A stretch of 64,000 nt of DNA from Arthrobacter pascens (GTDB taxonomy: Bacteria > Actinomycetota > Actinomycetes > Actinomycetales > Micrococcaceae). The notes below the pieces were generated by a model that was not told the DNA's origin, made no database searches, and was given only the letters and a program-made list of their open reading frames with translations. Both the position numbers and the translations under genes were made by a program. This document shows positions 25,839-34,339 of this stretch, one piece after another. Each line of letters begins with the position of its first letter. The stretch's first letter is position 1. Location of the stretch: the NCBI RefSeq assembly GCF_030815585.1, contig NZ_JAUSWY010000001.1:682001-746000 (forward strand), read 5' to 3'.

Positions 25839-26739
25839 GTATTCCTTGAGGTCGGTTCAGCTTCGTGCATGATATCAACAAAGCGATGTGAGCTTTGCTG
25901 AAACCGGCTGAGCGGGGTGATCGAACCAAGGAGAATGCCGCCCCTCAGGCGTGGCGCCAGGCTGGGCCTTCTATCCGCGTTGCGAATAGAAGGCATCATT
26001 CTTGACGCTCCACCCATTAGTGACGTTGACCATGTAATATTTGCCCGGCCCCCAACGATGTGGAGCCAACATTGACCGTGAGTGGCTGGCTTAAGCTGAG
26101 TTCCGAACCTGATAACGGTGTCTCCGCTAATGATGTCCGCCAGCTCTTGTTTGTTGACTGAAACGCTTTGAGCTGGCAGATGAAAAATCCACTGATGGGA
26201 TAACTGATGGGATAGTGGGGTGCGGGTTTAGAGTTGGCGGCGGGAATATGGGTAGCGCCGGCGATGAGTGCGAGAACCGCATAGAGGCGTACCACGTACG
26301 CCGAGAGTGAGGGAGGGATGTGTCTCTGCGGCATGTGTCACGGCAGGTCCCTGGCTCATAGGTTGAGACCAAGGACCCTAATTGAAAAGCGTCCTTCCTC
26401 CGAGGACCTTATGGAAACAACGCCTCCGACATTGGGGGAAGGCAATAACTTGACCTGATTTGTCGAGGCTCTTCAGCGTCGATATTCCTTGGTCACGATT
26501 TGACAGGCTATGCCTCAGGTATGACTGGCTGACAATGTTCGGTGCGACGGAATGGAGAGAGCTGATATGAGTGAGCGGGCGCGGCCGTTGAGTGAACATC
26601 AGGTTCATGCCGGCATCTAGTAGGCTGGTAAAAACGTTCACTGACTTGGCTGGCTGTTCATAGATTTCGACTCTCCGGTCTCGAAGCCGCACCGACCAAC
26701 ATAGTCCGAACTCACCGTAGCCATGGGGGGCACGAATAC
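25839..26739. other. 900-bp intergenic region with a possible decayed secreted-protein gene
   Basis: No convincing intact gene. Base composition is less GC-rich than the flanks. On the minus strand, 26334 to about 25971 encodes a signal-peptide-like start (LSAYVVRLYAVLALIAGATHI). A downstream protein-like stretch lies in another frame (NKQELADIISGDTVIRFGTQ), and a possible end KYYMVNVTNGWSVKNDAFY lies in a third. That pattern suggests a degraded gene but is weak. A 12-bp unit (ACTGATGGGATA) is tandemly duplicated near 26195-26218. I see nothing else from 26380 to 26739. Confidence 0.35.
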
Positions 26740-27378
26740 TTGAGCAAGCTCGGACCACCATCTACGGTTCACCGTTTCCGGGCCGCAGTCGCATGCGGCC
26801 TTCCTGCGCTCTCCTTTGGGTTTCTGGCGCCCGTTCAGGTGGCGTTTGCCGAGGAGGAGCCCGCGACCACCGATCCTGTGGTGACCTCGCAGCCTGGGTC
26901 TGAGTCTCCTACGGAACCAGAGCCAACCACTGTGGAACCGATCCTGCCTCCCCCGGAGCCCGTGCAACCTCCCCTCATGCCATGGGAGCCTCCTGCAAAC
27001 CCCATTCCCCCGCCCCCCCCAATTGCCCCCGCTGTTGCGGTCCCTATGCCTATCGGGCGGCCCCCGGAAGGTGGTCTGCAACCCCTGCCGGTGCTTCCCC
27101 CTGAGCCTGCGACCCCTGAAATTCGATCTGAGCCGTCGACGGAACCCACGGAGACGGCGGCCGAAACCGCGTCAGCCGCTCCGGCCGTTCCTTCACAGTC
27201 CGTGACGACGTCGCCGCGTTACCCGTCCGACGTCGTTCAGACGGCGGTTGCGGTGGCCACTGGAAGTCCGCTAGCGGTCCAGCTGCTTACAGTCCTGCTC
27301 CTTATCGTCGCCGGCCTGGCGTACTCCCGTGTCCTCGGTTCCAAGGGCACGCGAGTGCCCTCCAAGGCTGTGAACTAA
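26740..27378 (+). CDS. secreted Pro/Glu-rich, membrane-anchored protein
   Basis: 212 residues. The signal peptide (AAVACGLPALSFGFLAPVQVAFA, cleaved before EEEPATT) is followed by about 135 residues of Pro/Glu/Thr/Ala low-complexity sequence. A C-terminal membrane helix (LAVQLLTVLLLIVAGLAYS) and a short basic tail end the protein. It looks like a cell-wall-spanning stalk. The start is TTG at 26740 with GGGGGG nine bases upstream. A run of eight C residues at 27013-27020 is prone to slippage. It lies 11 bases before a glycosyltransferase gene, so it is probably in the same operon. Confidence 0.7.
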   Translation: MSKLGPPSTVHRFRAAVACGLPALSFGFLAPVQVAFAEEEPATTDPVVTSQPGSESPTEPEPTTVEPILPPPEPVQPPLMPWEPPANPIPPPPPIAPAVAVPMPIGRPPEGGLQPLPVLPPEPATPEIRSEPSTEPTETAAETASAAPAVPSQSVTTSPRYPSDVVQTAVAVATGSPLAVQLLTVLLLIVAGLAYSRVLGSKGTRVPSKAVN

Positions 27379-27389
27379 TAGGCGAAAGC

Positions 27390-28637
27390 ATGACTAACAC
27401 TGAAACTCCTCCCGAACAGCCGCGCACTAGACCGCGTTTCACCCTCCTGACCCATTCTTACTGGCCGGAGAACAGCCCGCCGCAGCGTCGTTGGAGTGCG
27501 CTGATTGGCGAGTTCCGGAAGCAGGGCTGGGAGATCGACGTCGTGACTCCGGTGGCACACTCGCCCGCGGGCCGCCGAACTCTATCCCAGAACTTGGCGG
27601 GGACTACTTTCCGGTCACAGACCGGGTCTCACGGTGAGAAGATCCGGCGCGTGCCTTACCTGCCGCATGGAAGACACCATTTTTGGCGGTTCGTGGACCA
27701 ATGCTTTTCGGCAATGTGGACAGTTCCGCTGGGCATGTTGACGCGACGTCCGGAAGTGGTCATTGTGACCGTACCGAGCCTTCCCGTGATGGGTGCCGGT
27801 TACGTTCTAGCGCGCCTGCGCGGCGTGCCGCTCATCCTGGAGATGCGGGACGCATGGCCGGATCTGGCCCGGGACGCACGGCTGGTCCAGGGCAGCGTCA
27901 AAAGCGCGTTCGAGATCTTCGCTGATTTTGTGCAGCGCCGCGCTGACCTCGTGGTGACGGTGACGGAGGGTTTTGCCGACGTCCTTCGCGGCCGCGGGAT
28001 CCTGAACGTGGCAACCATTTCCAACGGGCTGCACGTGAATTCTTTGCCCGCAATGCCGCCCCCTCCCATAGACCGTGACGTTTTTGAGGCTCTGTACTTG
28101 GGGAACCACGGGGAGAGCCAGAATCTGGAGACTGCCATCAGAGCCAGCGCCATGGTTGGCAGCCGCATGCACCTCCATATGGTCGGAGATGGTTCCCGCA
28201 GGCGTGCCCTGCAGAAGCTCGCCCGTGATCTTGGCGCTCCGGTCACCTTCCACCCGCCGCTGCAGGGCCAGGACGTGCTGGACCGCTATGCTTCCGCGGA
28301 CACGTGCATAGTTTCGCTGCGGGATGACTGGAAGTCGTTCCAGACCACCATCCCGTCCAAGACCTACGAGGTTCTTGCCCTGGGACGCCACGTCACGGCA
28401 GTAGTCCTGGGTGAAGCAGCCCGCGTGGTGACCGATGCCGAAGCCGGCGACATCGTGGCCAACGACCCCCAGGCTGTGGCGGACCTCTGGATTGGACTGG
28501 CCGACGACCGCGGCCGTTTGATCCGGTCCGGTGTCAGCCGCGACTGGGTGCAGGACCACGCGGACTATGGCATCCTTGCCCAGCGTTACATGGAGCTCAT
28601 CCATGGCCTGCTGTCCCGGAAAGGCCGGGAAGAATGA
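27390..28637 (+). CDS. family 4 glycosyltransferase
   Basis: 415-residue GT-B glycosyltransferase (GT4, WcaI-like). N-terminal acceptor domain: FTLLTHSYWPENSPPQRRW and a Gly/Arg-rich loop. C-terminal donor domain: EALYLGNHGESQNLETAI, LHMVGDGSRRRALQKLA and TIPSKTYEVLALGRHV. There are no membrane helices, so it probably acts at the cytoplasmic face in polysaccharide assembly. Its stop overlaps the next glycosyltransferase start (ATGA). Confidence 0.85.
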   Translation: MTNTETPPEQPRTRPRFTLLTHSYWPENSPPQRRWSALIGEFRKQGWEIDVVTPVAHSPAGRRTLSQNLAGTTFRSQTGSHGEKIRRVPYLPHGRHHFWRFVDQCFSAMWTVPLGMLTRRPEVVIVTVPSLPVMGAGYVLARLRGVPLILEMRDAWPDLARDARLVQGSVKSAFEIFADFVQRRADLVVTVTEGFADVLRGRGILNVATISNGLHVNSLPAMPPPPIDRDVFEALYLGNHGESQNLETAIRASAMVGSRMHLHMVGDGSRRRALQKLARDLGAPVTFHPPLQGQDVLDRYASADTCIVSLRDDWKSFQTTIPSKTYEVLALGRHVTAVVLGEAARVVTDAEAGDIVANDPQAVADLWIGLADDRGRLIRSGVSRDWVQDHADYGILAQRYMELIHGLLSRKGREE

Positions 28638-30397
28638 AGCCATGGTTCCGGAATCTGCGCCTGGCCTGCGGCGTGGTGGCTGACAGCCTTGCGGATGACC
28701 CCTTTCAATTTCTCCTGCAGGCCTCCCGCAGGCTTCCCGCGGAGCTGGTGACGCCGGCCGCGCGCATGCTCGCCGGTGCTGCCCCTGCTGCCTCAACCGC
28801 TGTGCCGGTCCTGGTGGCTGAGCTGCTTCGCGGTGACAACGACGGACTGAAGCGGCGCATGGAGCTCGCCCTGGACCGGGGGCTGCCTCCGGGCAAGGCT
28901 GCCAAGCTCGCCGACATCGCTCTGGCCGCCGATGATCCCGTCCGCGCAGATCAATTCCTCACGGTGTCCTCCGGCGGCCGTGGCCACGCTGCCGCGCAGG
29001 CCCGGCGATTCTGGTTTGGCGGGGCGGTAAATGAGGCTATCGCGGCATTGGACGGAGAGCGCGGACCTGTGCCAAAGAACGGCGGCCAGCTCGCCCGGCT
29101 CGTGTCTGAACAATCCCTGCTTCGGGGCTGGGCGCCTCAGCTCCCTGCAACGCGGATGGAGCCGGTCCCCAACCGCGTACTCCACCTGCTCACCAATTCG
29201 TTGCCGCACACCCAAAGCGGTTACGCCAGGCGGTCCCAGTCGATTCTCATGGCCCAACAGGACGCCGGCTGGGAAACCCTGGCAGTGACGCGCCTGGGCT
29301 ATCCCGTTCTGGTGGGCAAGCTGGGCGCCAACTTACAGGACCGCGTCGACGGCGTTCGGTACCAGCGGCTGCTGCCCGCTCGCCTTGCGGCAACGCCGGC
29401 GGGGCGCCTCCAACAGCAGGCCGAGGAAACTCTGCGGCTGGCTTTGGAGTTCAGGCCGAGCGTCATCCACACAACCACCCATTACGTCAACGGGCTGGTG
29501 GCCCGGGCTGTTGCAGAGGCGCTGGGCATTCCGTGGGTCTACGAAGTCCGCGGGCAACTGGCCGACACCTGGGCCTCCACCAGGGGCCCGGAAGCCAAGG
29601 AGAGCCAGCGCTACAAGCTGTTCCAGGAGCGCGAGTCTGAGGTGATGCGGTCGGCTGACCTGGTGGTCACGCTGGGGGAGACTATGAAGGGAAACATACT
29701 GGCCACCGGCGTACAGGAAGGCAAAATCATCGTCGCCCCCAACGCCGTGGGCGGGGATTATCTGCGGGAGCCGCTGGGTGTCCGGGAGGCCAGACAGCAG
29801 CTGGGACTCGAGCAGGACGCCCAGATCATCGGCACGGTCAGCAGCCTGGTGCCGTACGAAGGGCTCGACGACCTGGTCGCGGCCTTCGCGCTCCTGGCCC
29901 CGTCCAACCCAAAGCTCCGGCTACTCATTGTCGGTTCCGGGGTCTCCCTTCCGTCGCTGCAGGATCAGGCCCGGAGGACAGGCTTTGGTGACCGCGTCAT
30001 CTTCACGGGGCTGGTGCCGAGCGATCAGGCCCGGGCCTACCATCAGGCTTTGGATATATTTGTGGTGCCACGCAAGAATCTGGATGTAACCCGTTCTGTG
30101 ACACCATTGAAGCCGGTGGAAGCTCTCGCGAGCGGCCGGCCTGTTGTAGCCAGCGCACTTCCTGCGCTGGCAGAAATCGTCGACGACGGCAGCACAGGCT
30201 TGTTGGTACCGCCGGAAGACCCGGCCGCCTTGGCACAGTCCTTGGCCTCCCTCCTTGCCGACGCCCCGTTGAGGGACGCAATGGGGCAGTCTGGCCGGCA
30301 GCGCGTACTGCGCACCCGCACGTGGGACGCCAATGCGGCGGTCTGCGTTCAGGCGTACCGCGCCGCAGCAGCGGGTCGATCAAGGAGATCCCGCTAG
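28634..30397 (+). CDS. family 4 glycosyltransferase with N-terminal helical extension
   Basis: 587 residues. About 190 N-terminal residues form an Ala/Leu/Arg-rich helical region of unknown role. The GT4 part follows: LHLLTNSLPHTQSGYARRSQ (acceptor domain), IGTVSSLVPYEGLDDLVAAF, LLIVGSGVSLPSL, and the nucleotide-sugar site VTPLKPVEALASGRPVVAS (here SVTPLKPVEALA, with the family Glu). It is coupled to the preceding glycosyltransferase by a 4-base overlap. The sugar donor is unknown. Confidence 0.85.
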   Translation: MKPWFRNLRLACGVVADSLADDPFQFLLQASRRLPAELVTPAARMLAGAAPAASTAVPVLVAELLRGDNDGLKRRMELALDRGLPPGKAAKLADIALAADDPVRADQFLTVSSGGRGHAAAQARRFWFGGAVNEAIAALDGERGPVPKNGGQLARLVSEQSLLRGWAPQLPATRMEPVPNRVLHLLTNSLPHTQSGYARRSQSILMAQQDAGWETLAVTRLGYPVLVGKLGANLQDRVDGVRYQRLLPARLAATPAGRLQQQAEETLRLALEFRPSVIHTTTHYVNGLVARAVAEALGIPWVYEVRGQLADTWASTRGPEAKESQRYKLFQERESEVMRSADLVVTLGETMKGNILATGVQEGKIIVAPNAVGGDYLREPLGVREARQQLGLEQDAQIIGTVSSLVPYEGLDDLVAAFALLAPSNPKLRLLIVGSGVSLPSLQDQARRTGFGDRVIFTGLVPSDQARAYHQALDIFVVPRKNLDVTRSVTPLKPVEALASGRPVVASALPALAEIVDDGSTGLLVPPEDPAALAQSLASLLADAPLRDAMGQSGRQRVLRTRTWDANAAVCVQAYRAAAAGRSRRSR

Positions 30398-30496
30398 TGT
30401 CTCGCAAAGAAGGCAAGTCTGCCGGAGCCGGCGGCCATCCAGCCGCTGTCCGTGGACACGCGGACGCTGTCCCACACAATTCTTGCATCCTACGGA

Positions 30497-31066
30497 TCAG
30501 GAACCACACTCGGGCCGCAGCGACACATCCAGTAGTCCGCCCGTCTCCACCGTGAAACGGTCAAGCCACTGCGCCGGGCTGAGGTCCGGAGTGGAACCGG
30601 CTAAGTGGACGTCCGCCGTCGTGCACTGACGAATCAGCGTCCCGGCTCTGGCCTCATGGTAACGGGATGTGACCACGGAGATGGACGTCCAGCCTTTGGC
30701 GGCCACCAAGGTGCCGATGGCGCGGGCCTCACTCCGTGTGTTCTTTGCATCCAAAGTGAGGCACACCAGAGACGAGCTGCGGCGGGGAGCCTCGTTGCAA
30801 AGTGCATCGGCGCTGGCGTTTCCGGGTGTGTCTGTATGCGAAACCACCAGGACCGGGATGCCTAATGATTCCTTCAGCCGCTGGGCCACCGGAAGCCGCT
30901 CCGCGCTGGCGCCTCCCAGCATGATCACTGCATCCGTTCGCACAGCGGGCGCGTCCTGAACGTTGAAGAATAGCTGGAATGCGATCACCAGCCAAAGCAC
31001 CAGCGCCACAAACACCGCGGCGAGCATACGGCGCACGAGGAGCACAACGGCAACGGAATCAGGCAC
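30497..31066 (-). CDS. YdcF/ElyC-like (DUF218) membrane protein
   Basis: 189 residues. An N-terminal membrane helix (MLAAVFVALVLWLVIAFQLFF) is followed by a DUF218 domain: DAVIMLGGASAERLPVAQRL, the NTRSEARAI motif and VTSRYHEARA. This family (SanA, ElyC, YdcF) affects envelope integrity and lipid-carrier or peptidoglycan metabolism. It is convergent with the glycosyltransferase operon and probably belongs to the same surface block. The start is a 5' ATG with no strong ribosome binding site. Confidence 0.8.
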   Translation of the reverse strand: MPDSVAVVLLVRRMLAAVFVALVLWLVIAFQLFFNVQDAPAVRTDAVIMLGGASAERLPVAQRLKESLGIPVLVVSHTDTPGNASADALCNEAPRRSSSLVCLTLDAKNTRSEARAIGTLVAAKGWTSISVVTSRYHEARAGTLIRQCTTADVHLAGSTPDLSPAQWLDRFTVETGGLLDVSLRPECGS

Positions 31067-31226
31067 GGTCTAGTTTGGCACGAGTTCCCTCAGACGGAAA
31101 ATGGACGGATTGCCGGCGGGTGAGTTCGAAGTTATGAATTGATTCGGGATATCTAAGTAGCCAGCCCGGGAAATTCGAGTACTCCCTACCGTTAACTTCG
31201 AATATCCAGAGTTCCACTATGGTTGT

Positions 31227-31367
31227 ATGACCACATATACGGTTGAACCTCAAGCCCTGCAACATCGCTGCCAATGCTGCGGGGAGTTGGCGGAGGGACT
31301 GTTTTGTGATGAGTGCAAACTTCACGATGGCCCCTCGAACGACGTCATTAGTTACCAGATGCCGTAG
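31227..31367 (+). CDS. 46-aa zinc-ribbon-like small protein
   Basis: A short open frame (ATG at 31227, TAG at 31365). Its centre is CQCCGELAEGLFCDEC, i.e. two CxxC pairs ten residues apart, a zinc-ribbon arrangement. The remainder is hydrophilic. No strong ribosome binding site is visible. A longer open frame on the opposite strand (31059-31325) is less protein-like. The CxxC spacing is the main reason to accept this gene. Confidence 0.5.
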   Translation: MTTYTVEPQALQHRCQCCGELAEGLFCDECKLHDGPSNDVISYQMP

Positions 31368-31388
31368 TTGGTGGCTGACGGGAGCGCC

Positions 31389-31853
31389 CTAGCGCGTATC
31401 CACGTCCTCAAACACAAGGAACGTCTGCGTATCCAGCACCCCAGGCATCGACTGAAGCTGATCGAATATAACCCTCCGCAGGTCTATGTTATCGATGGCC
31501 CGCACCAAGAGAATGACATCAAAGTCGCCTCCCACCAGCGCAATGTGATGGACCTCCGGTATCGATCGCAGTTGTTCTCGCAGCTGCCGCCATGAGTGCT
31601 GACTCACCTTGAGCGTCACGTATGCAGAGGACTTGAGGCCCGCTTTTATCGGGTCCACCAGTGCCGTGAACTTAGTTAGCACGCCTTCGTCCGTGAGCCT
31701 CGCAATCCGTGTGTAGGCATGTGCCCGCGAGATGTGGACGTTCTCTGCGACTTGGGTTACCGACATCCTTCCATCCCGGGTGAGTTCAGCAATGATCTTC
31801 CGATCCACATCATCTAGAGGCACCGCTCCGACGTCTGACTCCAGTCGTACCAT
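31389..31853 (-). CDS. bkdR: Lrp/AsnC family regulator, probable BkdR
   Basis: 154 residues: N-terminal HTH (LDDVDRKIIAELTRDGRMSVTQVAENVHISRAHAYTRIARL in blocks) and C-terminal RAM domain (YVTLKVSQHSW, HHIALVGGDFDVILLV). It is transcribed away from a branched-chain 2-oxoacid dehydrogenase operon, the standard position for BkdR-type Lrp regulators, which sense branched-chain amino or keto acids. The shared 159-bp gap holds an inverted pair of GTTTCGT/ACGAAAC motifs. Confidence 0.8.
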   Translation of the reverse strand: MVRLESDVGAVPLDDVDRKIIAELTRDGRMSVTQVAENVHISRAHAYTRIARLTDEGVLTKFTALVDPIKAGLKSSAYVTLKVSQHSWRQLREQLRSIPEVHHIALVGGDFDVILLVRAIDNIDLRRVIFDQLQSMPGVLDTQTFLVFEDVDTR

Positions 31854-31892
31854 TTGTCCACAGCTCCTAGCCGTAATCCAGCCCGCGTTTAC

Positions 31893-31961
31893 GTTTCGTC
31901 TCCAAGAATAGGGCGACTGAACTTACTTCTCCACGATTTTGCTTAGCACTGGATACGAAAC
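31893..31961. promoter_or_regulatory. divergent promoter region with inverted GTTTCGT motifs
   Basis: GTTTCGT at 31893-31899 and ACGAAAC at 31955-31961 form an inverted pair with centres about 62 bases apart (roughly six helical turns). They lie between the Lrp-type regulator and the dehydrogenase operon, a spacing that suits Lrp-family octamers that wrap DNA. An inference only. Confidence 0.4.
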
Positions 31962-32012
31962 TTCTCGTGGGTCGATACTGGGTGTGAATAGTGGCTACAG
32001 AAGGACGGACCA

Positions 32013-33230
32013 ATGACGATCTCCGCAGACCACACTGCACCTGACCAGGCGCAGCAGGCCGTGAACGAGGATGCCGTGGCCGAAGCCGTGCGTAAGTTCG
32101 GCATCACGGTTGAGGACTACATGCTTCCCGCCCGGCACCAGATCCAGATGGTGGACCCGGAGGGCCGGCTTAAAGCTGACGATGATCAGGGCACCGAACC
32201 CGGCCATGAATATCCTGTGCCGGGGGACGAGGAACTCATGGCCGCCTACGAACAGCTCGTAGTTGGACGCCGGGTCAATGACCAGAACTCAGCTCTCGTC
32301 CGGCAGGGCCGCATGGCCGTCTACCCCTCAAGCCATGGACAGGAAGCGTGCCAGGTGGCGGCAGCACTCTGCCTCTCCGAGGGTGACTGGATGTTCCCCA
32401 CGTACCGGGACTCGGTGGCGGTAATGGCCCGCGGAGTGGATCCCGTGGAGGCCATGACCCTTTTCCGCGGGGATTGGCACAGCGGCTTCGACCCGTTAAG
32501 GCACAAGGTGGGGGCCCAGTGCACTCCGCTCACTACCCAGCTGCTGCACGCCGTCGGCGTTGCTCACGCCGCCAAGCTCCGCGGCGAAGACACTGTGGTC
32601 CTCGCGATGTGCGGCGACGGCGCCACCAGCGAAGGCGACTTCCACGAGGCACTGAACTTCGCCGCGGTATTCCATCTTCCCGTCGTGTTTTTCGTCCAGA
32701 ACAACAAATACGCCATCTCCGTTCCGCTGGCACATCAGTCTGTGGCGCCGTCGCTCGCGCACAAGGCAGTGGGTTATGGCATGGCCGGGGAGCGTGTGGA
32801 CGGCAACGACGTGGTGGCGCTCCTCGCCGTGCTGGACCGCGCCGTCAAACTCGCCAGGGAGGGCTCAGGCCCGCTGCTGGTGGAAGCTCATACGTACCGG
32901 ATGCAGGCCCACACGAACGCCGACGACGCCACGCGCTACCGCCAGGACAGCGAGGTGGCTGAGTGGCAGGCCAAGGATCCGGTCAGCCGGATGAGGACGT
33001 ACCTCGCCGACCGAGGCCTGCTGGACGATCAAGCCGAGGCCAGGATCCTGGCCAAGGCCGAGGCTGTGGCCACCCAGCTGCGGGACGGTCTCAGCGAAGA
33101 TGTTCCCGTGGATCCGCAGGAACTCTTCCGCCATGTTTTCTCCGCACCCACACCGCAACTGAAGGAACAGTCCGCCATGCTCGCCGACGAGCTCTCCCGT
33201 GAAGCATCATCTGAGGAGGCCCCAAAGTGA
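32013..33230 (+). CDS. bkdA: 2-oxoacid dehydrogenase E1 subunit alpha (branched-chain type)
   Basis: 405-residue thiamine-diphosphate-dependent E1 alpha chain. The TPP motif GDGATSEGDFHEALNFAAVF runs through to VQNN (GDG...NN). The phosphorylation-loop-like segment THTYRMQ.. (here AHTYRMQAHTNADDATRYR) is present. AGAAGGACGG precedes the ATG. It decarboxylates branched-chain 2-oxoacids or, less likely, pyruvate, and hands the acyl group to E2. It is coupled to the E1 beta gene by a 4-base overlap (GTGA). Confidence 0.88.
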   Translation: MTISADHTAPDQAQQAVNEDAVAEAVRKFGITVEDYMLPARHQIQMVDPEGRLKADDDQGTEPGHEYPVPGDEELMAAYEQLVVGRRVNDQNSALVRQGRMAVYPSSHGQEACQVAAALCLSEGDWMFPTYRDSVAVMARGVDPVEAMTLFRGDWHSGFDPLRHKVGAQCTPLTTQLLHAVGVAHAAKLRGEDTVVLAMCGDGATSEGDFHEALNFAAVFHLPVVFFVQNNKYAISVPLAHQSVAPSLAHKAVGYGMAGERVDGNDVVALLAVLDRAVKLAREGSGPLLVEAHTYRMQAHTNADDATRYRQDSEVAEWQAKDPVSRMRTYLADRGLLDDQAEARILAKAEAVATQLRDGLSEDVPVDPQELFRHVFSAPTPQLKEQSAMLADELSREASSEEAPK

Positions 33231-34339
33231 GCCCCACCATCACCACCTCGTCAGAGGCGAACGGCAACGTCAGCGCGGCAACTGCCCGGGCTGCCGCCTC
33301 CGCCGCTGCCACGGCTGAAGCCGCCGGCCCCCAGGCCATCACGATGGCCAAGGCGCTCAATACGGCGATGGCGGATGCCATGCACGCGGATTCTTCCGTC
33401 CTGGTCTTCGGCGAAGACGTGGGCATGCTGGGCGGGGTCTTCCGAATTACGGACGGGCTCACCAAGACCTTCGGGGAGCAGCGCTGTTTTGACACCCCGC
33501 TTGCAGAGTCCGGCATCGTTGGCATGGCGGTGGGCATGGCAATGAACGGCATGCGACCGGTCATTGAAATGCAGTTTGATGCCTTTGCCTATCCGGCGTT
33601 CGAACAGATCGTCAGCCATGTGGCCAAGATGCACAACCGCACCAAGGGCGCCGTCAAGCTGCCAATGGTGATCCGTGTTCCCTATGCCGGCGGGATCGGG
33701 GGAGTGGAGCACCACTGCGACTCCTCCGAGTCGTACTACGCCCACACAGCAGGCCTGAAGGTGTTTACCCCAGCCACCGTGGCGGACGCCTACCGCATGC
33801 TCCGTGAGGCCATCGACTCCGATGACCCGATCATGTTCATGGAGCCGAAGAAGCTTTACTGGTCCAAGGACATGGTGGATCTCGAGGAGCTGCGGGCACA
33901 GCACTCCGCCAATACGGACGCGGGCACGTCCTCCGAAGGCCGTGCCGCCGTCGCCCGTCCCGGAACTGATGCAACGCTCATCGCTTACGGACCGTCAGTG
34001 CCGACAGCGCTGGCAGCGGCTGCGGCAGCTGCCGAGGAAGGACGGTCGCTGGAAGTGATCGACGTCCGAACCATCGTTCCCTTTGATGACGAAACCGTAT
34101 GCGCTTCGGTCCGCAAGACTGGGCGTGCAGTGGTCATCGCGGAAGCGCATGGCTTCGCGTCCGTGTGCTCCGAGATCGTGGCCAGGGTCCAGGAGCGCTG
34201 CTTCCACTATCTGGCCGCGCCGATCCGTCGCGTCACAGGCTTCGATGTTCCCTACCCGGCGCCGAAGCTCGAGCACTATTACCTGCCCGGCGTGGACCGC
34301 ATCCTCGACGCCGTAGACGACCTCCAGTGGGAAGACTGA
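33227..34339 (+). CDS. bkdB: 2-oxoacid dehydrogenase E1 subunit beta
   Basis: 370 residues. After a 35-residue Ala/Thr-rich leader the transketolase-like pyrimidine domain begins (ITMAKALNTAMADAMHAD, VFGEDVGMLGGVFRITDGL, MQFDAFAYPAFEQIVSHVAK). The C-terminal transketolase domain includes EVIDVRTIVPFDDETV. It forms the alpha2beta2 E1 heterotetramer with the preceding gene product. GTG start overlaps the E1 alpha stop; its stop TGA overlaps the ATG of the E2 gene by one base. Confidence 0.9.
   Translation: MSPTITTSSEANGNVSAATARAAASAAATAEAAGPQAITMAKALNTAMADAMHADSSVLVFGEDVGMLGGVFRITDGLTKTFGEQRCFDTPLAESGIVGMAVGMAMNGMRPVIEMQFDAFAYPAFEQIVSHVAKMHNRTKGAVKLPMVIRVPYAGGIGGVEHHCDSSESYYAHTAGLKVFTPATVADAYRMLREAIDSDDPIMFMEPKKLYWSKDMVDLEELRAQHSANTDAGTSSEGRAAVARPGTDATLIAYGPSVPTALAAAAAAAEEGRSLEVIDVRTIVPFDDETVCASVRKTGRAVVIAEAHGFASVCSEIVARVQERCFHYLAAPIRRVTGFDVPYPAPKLEHYYLPGVDRILDAVDDLQWED

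Noticed and set aside
26378..26761. 127-codon minus-strand open frame in the 900-bp gap
   Set aside because: No ribosome binding site, no recognisable motif, unusual residue mix and runs into the Pro-rich protein gene start.
30397..30555. Short plus-strand frame starting GTG right at the glycosyltransferase stop
   Set aside because: Tempting by overlap, but its translation is not protein-like and it runs antisense to the end of the YdcF-like gene.
31059..31325. 88-codon minus-strand open frame
   Set aside because: It overlaps the plus-strand CxxC/CxxC micro-protein, has no ribosome binding site and its translation shows no domain; composition is not protein-like.
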